Shown: positions 16,391 to 25,693, numbered from the stretch's first letter. The stretch is 64,000 nt of DNA from an uncultured Bacteroidota bacterium (GCA_903905065.1 CAIVEW010000009.1:1-64000), one strand, 5' to 3'. Notes: a model not told the origin generated them from the letters alone. Program-made: numbers and translations.

Positions 16391-19300
16391 ATGAAAGCGC
16401 GTCATTTACTGCTATGCTGCTTCCTGTCGGTCATTGCACATGCTGCTTATTCGCAGGCTTCGGCTGAGTTTGTTGAGAACCAGGGCCAATGGGGAAGCTG
16501 GTTCAAATACAAAGCCATAAGCCTCGCAGGTGAGGTTTACCTCGAAAATGACGGGTTCCGTTACCTCCTGTGCGACCCTGCCAATGGCAGAAAGATAGAC
16601 TCTGTGCACCTGGGGCTGCTGGACACGCCTACGGTTAGGTTTCACGTATATAAGATGACCTTTGAAGGCGCCAATATGCAGCCGGATATTGTTGGCAACA
16701 AACCACAGAAGAACTATTACAATTATTACTACGGCAACGATCCTAAGCGCTGGAAGTCAGGCATCCACCCCTACCAGTCGCTGGATTACAATGATCTTTA
16801 CCCCGGTATTAATATGCATGTGACCTCTGAAGTGGGGTCATTGGTGTACGAATTTTTCGTGCAGCCCGGTGCAGATGTTTCGCTGATCAAATTGAATTTT
16901 GATGGCCCTGATCGTATGTATACCAAGGACGGCAACCTGTATATCAATACCTCGGTAGGGCAGGTGGTAGAGATGAAGCCCAATGTTTTCCAATACATTA
17001 ATGGCGATAAAAAGGAAGTTGCATGTAGTTATCGTTTGAAGCATAACCAGGTAACTTTCGATTTCCCGGACGGGTATGACCATTCCGCGCAACTGATCAT
17101 TGACCCTACTATAGCTTTCTGGTGCTCGTTTACCGGTTCTACGGCGGACAACTGGGGCTTTACGGCTACTTATGATAACACCGGCGATTTTTATCTCGCA
17201 GGGCTTGTAAATGCACTGTCTACATCTGCAGGTGGCCTTGGGGGCGCATATCCGGTTAGCCCTGGTGCGTATCAGAGCACTTTTGGCGGCGGACAGGGCA
17301 ACACAGCCATTGAGTATGCAGCGGACATTGGTGTAATGAAATTGAGCCCGGACGGTGTTTCCCGTATCTATGCTACTTATATCGGTGGGAGCTGCAATGA
17401 GCGTCCACACAGTATTATTGTGGATGCAGCTGATAATTTGATAATTGCCGGAAGAACGCACTCTACAGATTATCCGGTTACAGCAGGAGCTTACCAGACG
17501 GCAAGCCATGGCGGGTGGGATATAGTAGTAAGCAAGCTAAACTCAACGGGTACGGCAATGTTGGCTTCAACATACGTGGGCGGATCAACTGACGATGGTG
17601 TGAACTTTGACTCGACGGAAGTGGGATATGGCCACCTGAAATGGAATTATGGTGATGATGCACGCAGTGAAGTGCAGGTGGACAACCTGGGTAATGTTTA
17701 CGTTACCGGAAATACAACTTCTGCTGATTTCCCGACAACGGCGGGAGCCCTTTCTACCACCTATGGCGGTGGTATGCAGGATGGTGTTGCATTTAAACTG
17801 AACAGCTCACTTACCTCACTTTTGTGGAGTTCCTATATTGGTGGTAATGGTGATGATGCAGGCTATGTGCTCACGTTCAACCCGACCCAAACATCCTTCT
17901 ATATTGCAGGTGGAACAAACAGCACAAATTTTCCCACAATTCCGGGATGCTGGCAAACTACCTACATGGGCGATTCTTCTGATGGTTTTATTTTGAAATT
18001 CAGGAACAGCCCGCCGTACACTTTGCAGAAAGGCACTTATGTAGGCACTTCGCATTTTGACCAGGTATACGGGATACAGATAGATAACCTGGGGGCTGTA
18101 TGGGTGATGGGGCAATCACTGGGTGGAGCATTTCCTGTGACCAGTGGTGTATATACCAACCCGAACTCCAGCCAGTTTGTAATGAAGATAGACAGCAACC
18201 TGGGCACTGACCTCATTTCGACCGTTTATGGATCAGGAGATGCGGCTCATACAAACATTTCACCAGTTGCTTTTCTTGTTGATACCTGTAATAACGTGTA
18301 TATATCGGGTTGGGGTGGTAATATTATGGGCACCGGGGCTCCTGGCCTTGCTCACAGCGGTACAACAGTAGGAATGCCTATTACTTCGGACGCTTTTCAG
18401 AGCACTACGGATGGATACGATTTTTATTTTATTGTGTTTGGCGCAGATCTTGCCACATTAAGATATGCTACGTTTTACGGACGTAATGCTCCCGGCGGAT
18501 ACGGGGAACATGTTGACGGCGGGACCAGCCGTTTTGATAAACATGGCATAATTTACCAGGCCATATGTGCAAATTGCGGAGGCAGTTCGGGGCCTCCATT
18601 TCCGACGACAGCAGGTGTTTGGGCACCTACGGACATGAGTGGAAACTGCAATGAAGCAGCGTTGAAAATTTCATTTAATATTGGCCCGGTTCAGGCAATT
18701 GTTACAGCCGGACCCAGCACTAACGGTTGTGCACCGTTGACCGTGAACTTTACAAATACTTCGAATAATGGCCTGTCGTTCGTCTGGAATTTCGGAGACG
18801 GGAGCCCGATCGATACTTTATATTCACCGACTCACACCTTTACCGCTTCAGGTACTTTTACAGTGTCGCTGTCCGCGGCTAACTCAAATGCGTGTTTTGT
18901 GACTAATGATACCGCTTATCTCATTATCCGTGTAGATACAAACTATATTACTCCGGGATTCACTACTACGGTTACGGATAGTTGCGGACCATATACCGTG
19001 ACAGTCAATAACACATCAGTGGACCATACTACAGGTACATCTACTTACCAATGGTGGTTTGGTAACGGCTCTGTGTTTACAGGTGCCAACCCTCCTGTAC
19101 AGAACTATGCGGACACTGGTACGTACACAATAACATTGGTAATGTCTAACGATAGTGCCTGCCATTCGCCTGATACGGTTATAGAACAAGTGCATATTTA
19201 TAACCAAAAGGTTTCGGCGCATTTCATCATTCCAGATTCGATATGCGCGGGTACGCCGTTCACACCATCGGGTGGAGCGACAAATGCAGCTTCCACTACC

Positions 19301-19966
19301 TGGTATTATGGACACGGGCTGACTACTACGGATTCCATGCCCACTTTTACTTTTGACAGCGTAGGTGTAGACACCATAACACTTATTGCCCTCAACTCCG
19401 GGGCGTGCAATGGAGGGGATACCGTAACCGAGATCATAAAAGTCTTGCCGCTTCCGGTGGCGAATTTTTCGTTTATTCCGCTCACACCTACCGCGAATGT
19501 GCCTACCACATTCACCAACCTTTCTCTCAATGCAACCAGATACACATGGGATTTTGGCGATAATACCGCAAGCACAGAAGTGAACCCGATACACCAATAC
19601 ACCAAGACCGGTAACTATAAGGTTTGCCTAACGGCCTACAACAGCAGTAATTGCCCTTCGATACTGTGCAAACTCGTTCCCGCGGATGTGGAACCGGAGC
19701 TTGGCCTGCCAACGGCTTTCAGCCCTAACGGAGACGGAGAAAATGACGTTCTCTATGTGCGGGGAGCGGCAATAGTGACGCTGGATCTAAAAATATTCAA
19801 CCGATGGGGACAGCTTGTATTTGAGACCACCAGCCAGGATAAAGGATGGGATGGTAAATACAATGGACAACCACAACCGATAGATGCGTATGCTTATGTG
19901 CTCAATGCCACATTCATTGACGGGTCTGCGAAATTATTAAAAGGAAACATTACATTGTTGAGATAA
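16391..19966 (+). CDS. Large T9SS type B surface protein with SBBP and PKD repeats
   Basis: 1191 aa. Signal peptide (residues 1-21). A DUF7948-like N-terminal domain starts V-E-N-Q-G-Q-W. SBBP-type beta-propeller repeats (about residues 240-620; recurring T-Y-I-G-G-S/G-N-G-D-D-A, V-T-G-N-T-T-S, F-P-T-T-A-G) follow. Then come PKD domains (about 790-1100) with F-G-D-G-S-P and W-D-F-G-D-N. The last about 90 residues are the gliding-motility-associated type B domain (A-F-S-P-N-G-D-G-E-N-D, F-N-R-W-G-Q-L-V-F-E, G-W-D-G-K-Y-N-G-Q). It is exported through the T9SS and probably displayed at the surface as an adhesin or enzyme scaffold. The PorP/SprF gene lies 33 bases downstream. Confidence 0.92.
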   Translation: MKARHLLLCCFLSVIAHAAYSQASAEFVENQGQWGSWFKYKAISLAGEVYLENDGFRYLLCDPANGRKIDSVHLGLLDTPTVRFHVYKMTFEGANMQPDIVGNKPQKNYYNYYYGNDPKRWKSGIHPYQSLDYNDLYPGINMHVTSEVGSLVYEFFVQPGADVSLIKLNFDGPDRMYTKDGNLYINTSVGQVVEMKPNVFQYINGDKKEVACSYRLKHNQVTFDFPDGYDHSAQLIIDPTIAFWCSFTGSTADNWGFTATYDNTGDFYLAGLVNALSTSAGGLGGAYPVSPGAYQSTFGGGQGNTAIEYAADIGVMKLSPDGVSRIYATYIGGSCNERPHSIIVDAADNLIIAGRTHSTDYPVTAGAYQTASHGGWDIVVSKLNSTGTAMLASTYVGGSTDDGVNFDSTEVGYGHLKWNYGDDARSEVQVDNLGNVYVTGNTTSADFPTTAGALSTTYGGGMQDGVAFKLNSSLTSLLWSSYIGGNGDDAGYVLTFNPTQTSFYIAGGTNSTNFPTIPGCWQTTYMGDSSDGFILKFRNSPPYTLQKGTYVGTSHFDQVYGIQIDNLGAVWVMGQSLGGAFPVTSGVYTNPNSSQFVMKIDSNLGTDLISTVYGSGDAAHTNISPVAFLVDTCNNVYISGWGGNIMGTGAPGLAHSGTTVGMPITSDAFQSTTDGYDFYFIVFGADLATLRYATFYGRNAPGGYGEHVDGGTSRFDKHGIIYQAICANCGGSSGPPFPTTAGVWAPTDMSGNCNEAALKISFNIGPVQAIVTAGPSTNGCAPLTVNFTNTSNNGLSFVWNFGDGSPIDTLYSPTHTFTASGTFTVSLSAANSNACFVTNDTAYLIIRVDTNYITPGFTTTVTDSCGPYTVTVNNTSVDHTTGTSTYQWWFGNGSVFTGANPPVQNYADTGTYTITLVMSNDSACHSPDTVIEQVHIYNQKVSAHFIIPDSICAGTPFTPSGGATNAASTTWYYGHGLTTTDSMPTFTFDSVGVDTITLIALNSGACNGGDTVTEIIKVLPLPVANFSFIPLTPTANVPTTFTNLSLNATRYTWDFGDNTASTEVNPIHQYTKTGNYKVCLTAYNSSNCPSILCKLVPADVEPELGLPTAFSPNGDGENDVLYVRGAAIVTLDLKIFNRWGQLVFETTSQDKGWDGKYNGQPQPIDAYAYVLNATFIDGSAKLLKGNITLLR

Positions 19967-19999
19967 CCCAAGAAACGCGTAGTACATAAAGTCGGTAGG

Positions 20000-21031
20000 A
20001 TGAAAAAGGCAGTATGGTTATTTATAGTTGTTTTTATTGTTTGCAGCCATGTTGCTGTTGGGCAGAGTATTCATTTCAGCCAGTATTATAATGCGCCGCT
20101 GCTGCTGAATGCAGCAAATACGGCCCTTTTGCCGGGTGATGATTACCAGGTGGGCGCTAATTACCGCACGCAGTGGTCATCGGTGCCTGTGCCGTATAAA
20201 ACTTTTGCTGCTTTTGCTGATTGTAAAGTGGGTGGCAATCGCGAAAATGTAAACCACAATAACTGGCTTGGACTTGGCCTCGTATTTTTCGATGATAAGG
20301 CGGGTGATGGTAATCTTTCGCTATTACAGGTGCAAGGGGATTTGGCATATCATTTACGTCTCAGTGAGTTTACGATGATATCCCTTGGGCTTTCCGGGGC
20401 CACGATACAGCGGAGTGTAAACTACGACAACCTTATCTTTGACCAGCAGTGGGATGGAGTTGAGTTCAATCCACATCTGGCCAACGGCGAAAAAGTGGGC
20501 ATTATCAAAACCAGTTATTACACGATAGGCGCGGGCGGCAACGTTACAATCTTCCCTAACGAGAACCTTTACATAAAACTGGGAGGCGGTGCCACTAACA
20601 TTAATACGCCAACCGAGAGCTTTTATAAAAGCAGCAATGTGGTAGGTTTGCGGCCCACCGGCAATCTTGATGTGATATTCAAAACGGGGCCGTCATTATT
20701 AATAAACCCATCTGTTTACTATACTACGCAAACAGGTGCATCTGAGCTTGTTGCCGGCGCGCAGTTCAGGATAAAACTCAGCAGTGACAACAGTTCACCT
20801 ACTGAGCTGATATTAGGTGCATATGACAGATTGGCTGATGCAATTATCGGTGTAGTAGGTGTGAAAATAAGCGGTGTGCAATTTACGGCCAGTTACGACA
20901 TGACGACATCGGCACTTGCCCCATATAATTCCGCTTATGGTGCGCTTGAGTTTTCTATCATTTATCAAAGTCCTTATGGTAGGAATAAGGACAGGATATC
21001 CAAGCAATTCAGTTGTCCCAGGTTCTTTTAA
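20000..21031 (+). CDS. PorP/SprF family type IX secretion membrane protein
   Basis: 343 aa. Signal peptide ends V-A-V-G-Q. The mature start S-I-H-F-S-Q-Y-Y-N-A-P-L-L-L-N-A-A-N-T is the hallmark of PorP/SprF. The rest is an amphipathic beta-barrel (Y-R-T-Q-W-S-S-V-P-V-P-Y-K-T). SprF-type proteins are outer-membrane partners needed to place particular type B cargo on the cell surface. The 33-base gap and shared orientation with the type B protein upstream make a cargo/anchor operon very likely. The last residues (S-C-P-R-F-F) end just before the response-regulator promoter. Confidence 0.92.
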   Translation: MKKAVWLFIVVFIVCSHVAVGQSIHFSQYYNAPLLLNAANTALLPGDDYQVGANYRTQWSSVPVPYKTFAAFADCKVGGNRENVNHNNWLGLGLVFFDDKAGDGNLSLLQVQGDLAYHLRLSEFTMISLGLSGATIQRSVNYDNLIFDQQWDGVEFNPHLANGEKVGIIKTSYYTIGAGGNVTIFPNENLYIKLGGGATNINTPTESFYKSSNVVGLRPTGNLDVIFKTGPSLLINPSVYYTTQTGASELVAGAQFRIKLSSDNSSPTELILGAYDRLADAIIGVVGVKISGVQFTASYDMTTSALAPYNSAYGALEFSIIYQSPYGRNKDRISKQFSCPRFF

Positions 21032-21065
21032 CAAAAGATTTTACTGACATAAAAGTTCGTGGTAT

Positions 21066-21073
21066 TATATTTG
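21066..21073 (+). promoter_or_regulatory. -7 box (TATATTTG) before the response regulator
   Basis: An exact TAnnTTTG match 31 bases before the ATG at 21105, in the 73-base gap after the PorP/SprF gene. It suggests the regulator has its own promoter. Confidence 0.45.
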
Positions 21074-21104
21074 AGTGTAGTGTTAAAACACACCAGCTAA
21101 CTAT

Positions 21105-21806
21105 ATGGAAAAAGAAAAGAATAAAATACTGTTAGTAGAAGACGATACTAACTTCGGTCAGGTATTAAAGAGCTACCTGGAATTACATGATTTTGTAGTA
21201 GAACTAGCGCGTGATGGTATCCTTGGCCTCGCCGCTTTCCGCCGTGAGCGTTTTGATATTTGTCTCCTGGATGTGATGATGCCTAATATGGATGGCTTTA
21301 CACTGGCTGAAGAGATCAGGAATGTAGACCCTGATGTGCCGTTGTTCTTCCTCTCTGCAAAGAGCATGAAGGACGACATCCTTACCGGATACAAACTTGG
21401 CGCAGATGATTATATCACTAAACCTTTTGACAGCGATGTGCTGCTTTCTAAGATCAAAGCCGTGCTGAAACGTAACCAGGAACTGCATGAGAAACAACAT
21501 TCACAGATAGAGTTCAATATCGGGGTATATCATTTCAACAGTAAGTTACGTACGCTGAAGCATGGCAATGAGTCGCACACGCTTTCTCCTAAAGAGAATG
21601 AGCTATTACTGATGCTGGCAGAATACAAAAACGACCTGCTGCCACGCGAAACTGCATTAAAGCGGATATGGGGTAGTGATACCTATTTCAATGGCCGCAG
21701 CATGGATGTTTACATTGCCAAACTGCGCAAATACCTTAAAGACGACAGCAGCGTGGAGATCGTGAACATACACGGTAACGGTTTCAGGCTTGTTGTTCCG
21801 GAATAA
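21105..21806 (+). CDS. OmpR/PhoB-type response regulator
   Basis: 233 aa. Receiver domain (residues 6-120) with acidic pocket E12-D13-D14, phospho-acceptor D56 (L-L-D-V-M-M-P-N-M-D-G-F), conserved Ser in F-F-L-S-A-K and K106 (Y-I-T-K-P-F-D). A winged-helix DNA-binding domain spans about 135-233 (L-S-P-K-E-N-E-L-L, S-M-D-V-Y-I-A-K-L-R-K-Y-L). All key residues are present, so it should be phosphorylated by a histidine kinase, but none is encoded next to it: it is an orphan regulator. The type B cargo/SprF pair upstream and the TonB receptor downstream are possible, unproven targets. A strong terminator follows. Confidence 0.95.
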   Translation: MEKEKNKILLVEDDTNFGQVLKSYLELHDFVVELARDGILGLAAFRRERFDICLLDVMMPNMDGFTLAEEIRNVDPDVPLFFLSAKSMKDDILTGYKLGADDYITKPFDSDVLLSKIKAVLKRNQELHEKQHSQIEFNIGVYHFNSKLRTLKHGNESHTLSPKENELLLMLAEYKNDLLPRETALKRIWGSDTYFNGRSMDVYIAKLRKYLKDDSSVEIVNIHGNGFRLVVPE

Positions 21807-21830
21807 TTTTTGAATTAATTTTGATTTAGT

Positions 21831-21867
21831 CCCCAAAAACGCACGTTTTTGGGGCTTTTCTTTTTTT
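21831..21867 (+). terminator. Strong Rho-independent terminator
   Basis: A 10-bp perfect stem (21831-21840 with 21845-21854), tetraloop GCAC, then CTTTTCTTTTTTT. It closes the response-regulator transcript. Confidence 0.88.
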
Positions 21868-21973
21868 GTATTTGTTGTTTGTAATTTTGCCCTTGCCTTT
21901 TGTTCGTCAGGTAACAAAGGCTATTTTGTTTTCGGTCTTAATCAATATATCTTTGAGCGGTATACCATTAAGT

Positions 21974-22501
21974 TTGAAAAAACGCTTACATCGCCTGTTC
22001 TCTGTGTTGCTGATACTTGTGTTTGGTGTCAGCGGGGCTTCCTACTTTTTCTTTGATGCGATGCAAACCAAGGACAAAATAGAAGCCAGGGAGCGTATTT
22101 CGGCTAAAGACAAACTTGACATTATCAGGATACCATTGAAAGATTTCAAAGGGCTTGAAGGGGCCAATGAGATATGGTATGGCGGTGAGCTGTATGATGT
22201 GGCCGGGTATAGTATAGAGAACGATATTGCCTGCGTAACCGTTTACCACGACAAAGATGAAACAGGGCTTGTGAAAGGTTTGGCAGAGCGTTTTGAATCC
22301 AGCGACAGATCAAACATTCGGAGCGGGCCGCATATCGAGAAACACAAAATTCACTATCCTAATGACGGGAAGATACTGGTGACAACCCACGTATTAAGAC
22401 ATTTTACAGCCCCGGGAACCTATCACAATGAGCCAAGGTTTCTATCTGTATCGCTACAGGTATATAGCGCTGTTATTAAACCTCCCCCAAGGTTGAGCTA
22501 A
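21974..22501 (+). CDS. Membrane-anchored protein of unknown function upstream of the TonB receptor
   Basis: The open frame reaches back to the terminator tail, so its earliest TTG (21866) is unlikely. The TTG at 21974 gives K-K-R-L-H-R-L-F-S-V-L-L-I-L-V-F-G-V, a signal-anchor, and fits best; no ATG precedes the hydrophobic segment. The product is about 175 aa. The extracytoplasmic part has an alternating pattern: D-I-I-R-I-P-L-K-D-F-K-G-L-E-G-A-N-E-I-W-Y-G-G-E-L-Y-D-V-A-G, then C-V-T-V-Y-H-D-K-D-E, and ends P-P-P-R-L-S. No family is recognised. The 103-base gap with a hairpin before the TonB receptor gene, in the same direction, suggests a functional link such as sensing or substrate capture. 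Confidence 0.6.
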   Translation: MKKRLHRLFSVLLILVFGVSGASYFFFDAMQTKDKIEARERISAKDKLDIIRIPLKDFKGLEGANEIWYGGELYDVAGYSIENDIACVTVYHDKDETGLVKGLAERFESSDRSNIRSGPHIEKHKIHYPNDGKILVTTHVLRHFTAPGTYHNEPRFLSVSLQVYSAVIKPPPRLS

Positions 22502-22513
22502 CCGTTTTTTAAG

Positions 22514-22539
22514 TTTGCGAAGGCCTGATCCTTCGCAAA
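22514..22539 (+). terminator. Hairpin between the small protein and TonB receptor genes
   Basis: A perfect 10-bp inverted repeat (22514-22523 with 22530-22539, loop CCTGAT). There is no T tract after it on the plus strand. It may be a weak terminator, an mRNA stabiliser that sets the ratio of the two products, or a protein site in the receptor leader. Confidence 0.5.
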
Positions 22540-22604
22540 GGTTATACACGCATTCGTACTCGCGGATTGTGCTTTCTCCATTTATTTAATCAAAACTATA
22601 ATTT

Positions 22605-25115
22605 ATGAACACGAAGTATATTCGTTTATCAATACTATTATTATGCTTTTTATCAGTGAAGGCACTAGCCCAAAATTCATTAAGCGGCAAAGTCTACAAT
22701 AAAATAACCAATTCGCCCATCAAGGGGGCATTGCTGCAAATACCTGACCTGAGAGTAGCCGCAGTAGCGGATTCTGAAGGCAATTATATTTTTAACAACC
22801 TTCCCAAAGGCACTTACCTCGTTGAAGCGGATGCACTTGGGTACGCGTCCGCAGCACAAACGGCAAAAACCGGTACTAATTCAACTTTGAATTTTGACCT
22901 GGCAATTTCGGTTATCGAAGAAAATGAGGTGGTGATCACCGGTGCTTCTTCGGCAAGAAGCAGGCAAATGACGCCGCAACCCACTACTGAGGTGACCAAT
23001 GAATATCTCAATGAGCACTCTGCTACGAATATTGTAGACGCGATCGGGTTGGTCCCCGGCGTATCCGTAATGACTGACGGACAAAGCATTGGTAAGCCAT
23101 TCATACGCGGGCTGGGTTACAATCGCGTGCTAACCGTAAACGACGGAGTGGAACAAATGGACCAGCCGTGGTTTGACGAATTTGGCATAGAAGCAGACCC
23201 GGATGCTGTTCACCGTGTAGAAATACTCAAGGGCCCGGCGTCGCTTGCTTATGGATCGGATGCGATAGCCGGCGTAGTAAACTTTATTCCGGAGGCTCCT
23301 CCTGCTGAAGGCCATAAGGAAGGTGATGTGCTTTTCAATTATCAGACTAACAATGGACTGATAAACAATATGGTGCACCTGGCCGGCACACAAAATGGCA
23401 TTTCTTGGAGCGCACGCGTAGATAATATTATGGCGCATGCCTATCATGACCCTTCCGACGGTTATGTGCTGAATTCCCAGTTCAGTGATTTCAATATGGA
23501 TGGCACGATAGGGATACACAAGAAATGGGGGTACTCTCAACTTCACGCGAGCTATTTTGATATGGCTACGGGCATAGTAGATGGCACTCGTGATTCTGCA
23601 GGTACTATGGCGCAGATCGTTTCGTATCCTGACTTGAACGGTGGTGCTCCGACCTATGAGACCCCAACAAAACAAATGCTTACCTCCTACACACCGCTTG
23701 TTATCAACCAACGCATACGCCACAGCAAGGTGGTATGGGATAACAGCCTGGCGGTAGGCGAGGGCCGCATCACCGGTACATTCTCTTACCAGAAGAATCA
23801 GCGCCAGGAGACCAATGACCCAACTATGCCGAATACTCCGGATATCTATTATTCGTCAGATGCGATCACGTATGATCTTCGTTATATCTCGAAACAAATG
23901 GGCGGCTTCAATTTTTCAGCAGGTGTGAATGGCGCGTACCAGGACTCGAAGACCCTTGGGCCAATAATGCTCATTCCGAATTATAATTTTCTCCAGGTCG
24001 GAGCTTTCGTTATAGCAAACTACCAGGTTGGAAAATTGGCTATCAGCGGCGGTGCGCGATTTGATAACAGAAGCTTTACCGGCAAGGGACAATGGATAGA
24101 TACGACTAATGTAGCGCAGGCCCCGGTTCCTGCAAACACACCTGGCGCGTTCCAGGAATTCACTCCGTTCACTTCTAAATTCAGCGGCGTATCCGGCAGT
24201 GTTGGCGCAACCTACAGCTTTACTAAAGCTATTTATGCTAAACTTAATTTAGCCCGTGGATTCAGAGCTCCCAATGTGGCTGAGTGTGCGGCAGACGGAG
24301 TGCATGATGGAACACCTTTGTACGAGATCGGCGACAAAGACATAAAGCCGGAGACAAATATTGAGGAGGATCTGACTTTTGGTGTGAATACAAAAGACAT
24401 CACATTTGAAGGAACGGTATTCAATAACAGCCTGAATAATTTCATTTACTCGAAAGGGTTGCTCAACTCGTCCGGAACAGATTCATTCAGCAACCTGCTG
24501 AGTGTTGGCGGCACCCTGTTCCCTAATGCCCCGGTATTTGCGTACGTGAATGGGAATGCGCAGATGTATGGCGGGGAAGCAATGCTTGATGTTCATCCAT
24601 CGGCTCTACCTTGGCTGGAACTTAATGCCACTTTCAGTTATGTAAATGGCGGCCTGCTAAACGTACCGGATAGTGTGAAGTACTTACCATTCGTTCCGCC
24701 GGCAAGGGTAACAGCCGACCTTATTTTCCACTTTAAGAAAGTGGGCAGGGGAATCAAGAATGCCTATGCAAAAGTGGGTGTGGTGACCGTTGCGCAGCAA
24801 AAAAATATATTCTTCCAGGATACTACATTAAATCCGGGGCCGGATGCATATGCCAACAAGGCAATTACATCTGCAACGGCGGGCTATACCCTTTTTAATG
24901 CAGGGCTGGGAGGGGATATTCAGAATAATGGGCATACGATATGCAAGATCTTTATTAATGGAACAAACCTTTTTGACACCCCATATATGGACTATATGAG
25001 TCGTTTCAAATACCTGCCATACAATCCGGCAAACGGCAGGGTAGGGGTGCTGAACATGGGCAGGAATGTTAGCATCAAAGTAATTATTCCATTTGATTTC
25101 AGTAAGAAGAAGTAG
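22605..25115 (+). CDS. TonB-dependent outer-membrane receptor
   Basis: 836 aa. Signal peptide (residues 1-22, ends A-L-A-Q). CarboxypepD_reg-like domain (about 25-105; S-G-K-V-Y-N-K, G-N-Y-I-F-N-N-L-P-K-G-T-Y-L-V-E-A-D-A-L-G-Y). Plug (about 120-230; P-F-I-R-G-L-G-Y-N-R-V-L-T-V-N-D-G-V, V-E-I-L-K-G-P-A-S-L-A-Y-G-S-D-A-I-A-G-V). The remaining 590 residues form the 22-stranded barrel with R-G-F-R-A-P-N-V-A-E and a final F-D-F-S-K-K-K. It takes up a ligand by TonB energy. No SusD partner is adjacent, which argues against a SusCD glycan system and fits metal, siderophore or vitamin uptake; the ligand is not readable. Confidence 0.93.
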   Translation: MNTKYIRLSILLLCFLSVKALAQNSLSGKVYNKITNSPIKGALLQIPDLRVAAVADSEGNYIFNNLPKGTYLVEADALGYASAAQTAKTGTNSTLNFDLAISVIEENEVVITGASSARSRQMTPQPTTEVTNEYLNEHSATNIVDAIGLVPGVSVMTDGQSIGKPFIRGLGYNRVLTVNDGVEQMDQPWFDEFGIEADPDAVHRVEILKGPASLAYGSDAIAGVVNFIPEAPPAEGHKEGDVLFNYQTNNGLINNMVHLAGTQNGISWSARVDNIMAHAYHDPSDGYVLNSQFSDFNMDGTIGIHKKWGYSQLHASYFDMATGIVDGTRDSAGTMAQIVSYPDLNGGAPTYETPTKQMLTSYTPLVINQRIRHSKVVWDNSLAVGEGRITGTFSYQKNQRQETNDPTMPNTPDIYYSSDAITYDLRYISKQMGGFNFSAGVNGAYQDSKTLGPIMLIPNYNFLQVGAFVIANYQVGKLAISGGARFDNRSFTGKGQWIDTTNVAQAPVPANTPGAFQEFTPFTSKFSGVSGSVGATYSFTKAIYAKLNLARGFRAPNVAECAADGVHDGTPLYEIGDKDIKPETNIEEDLTFGVNTKDITFEGTVFNNSLNNFIYSKGLLNSSGTDSFSNLLSVGGTLFPNAPVFAYVNGNAQMYGGEAMLDVHPSALPWLELNATFSYVNGGLLNVPDSVKYLPFVPPARVTADLIFHFKKVGRGIKNAYAKVGVVTVAQQKNIFFQDTTLNPGPDAYANKAITSATAGYTLFNAGLGGDIQNNGHTICKIFINGTNLFDTPYMDYMSRFKYLPYNPANGRVGVLNMGRNVSIKVIIPFDFSKKK

Positions 25116-25135
25116 TAAATGGTTAGTAAAACAAG

Positions 25136-25163
25136 ATACCCGGCCATGTGCCGGGTATTTTTA
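25136..25163 (+). terminator. Rho-independent terminator after the TonB receptor
   Basis: A 9-bp stem (25136-25144 with 25150-25158), loop CATGT, then TTTTT. It ends the receptor transcript in the gap before the convergent gene. Confidence 0.85.
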
Positions 25164-25183
25164 TGCTCATTATTGAATGCTTT

Positions 25184-25693
25184 CTATGCCACGGTCACCC
25201 TGGCCGCCAGCCAGCTTTCGCTCAATGGCACCAGCCATTTCTCCAGCAGCTCTTTTTTTGTTGTGGCGATATTGTTGAACAGGAGCGTGTCTTTTGTAAT
25301 GTATCCCTTGTCTATGGCATACTGCACCTGTGTAAACGGCAGCATCTCCGCTTTGTTGTTACGCAGGAAAGTGATCATCATCCGGTCAAAGAAATTTACG
25401 TCATACTGGCGTTCCAAGCTCTTTATGACCCTTACCGAACTATCTGTGCTGCAACCGCTCACTTCCACATCGGTTTCGTCGGCTATGATCACTACAAACT
25501 GCCGGAAGAGCAACCTCGCCCATCCCTTCACCGGGGCGCCATGAGCTTGCCACTGCGAATAGAACTGGTAGAGCTGTTCATTCACTTCTCTTTCTTCTTT
25601 CTCAATAAACGCCCGGCTGCACTGATAGACCCATACTCTTGCATTGTCTGCGAAATCAGCCGGCAGCAGGCTATTTAACTCATTAGTAACCAT
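25184..25693 (-). CDS. Bacteroidota-conserved soluble protein, often labelled ABC transporter ATPase
   Basis: About 169 aa from the ATG at 25693 (M-V-T-N-E-L-N-S). A start eight codons earlier is possible but adds a Cys-Cys stretch. Diagnostic elements: A-R-V-W-V-Y-Q-C-S-R-A-F, Q-W-Q-A-H-G-A-P-V-K-G-W, F-V-V-I-I-A-D-E-T-D-V-E-V-S-G-C-S-T-D-S-S-V-R, and L-F-N-N-I-A-T-T-K-K-E-L-L-E-K-W-L-V-P-L-S-E-S-W. The family is frequently labelled an ABC ATPase, yet there is no Walker A or signature motif, so that name is misleading. Function unknown; it is a single-copy-type cytoplasmic protein. Convergent with the TonB receptor, divergent from darB. Confidence 0.85.
   Translation of the reverse strand: MVTNELNSLLPADFADNARVWVYQCSRAFIEKEEREVNEQLYQFYSQWQAHGAPVKGWARLLFRQFVVIIADETDVEVSGCSTDSSVRVIKSLERQYDVNFFDRMMITFLRNNKAEMLPFTQVQYAIDKGYITKDTLLFNNIATTKKELLEKWLVPLSESWLAARVTVA

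Noticed and set aside
19016-19597. 193-aa minus-strand frame inside the type B surface protein gene
   Set aside because: It is antisense to a PKD-containing coding region and rich in Arg/Cys/Val from complementary codons, with no start signal.
25148-25678. 176-aa plus-strand frame after the TonB receptor
   Set aside because: It is antisense to the conserved protein at 25184-25693, whose family pattern is clear.
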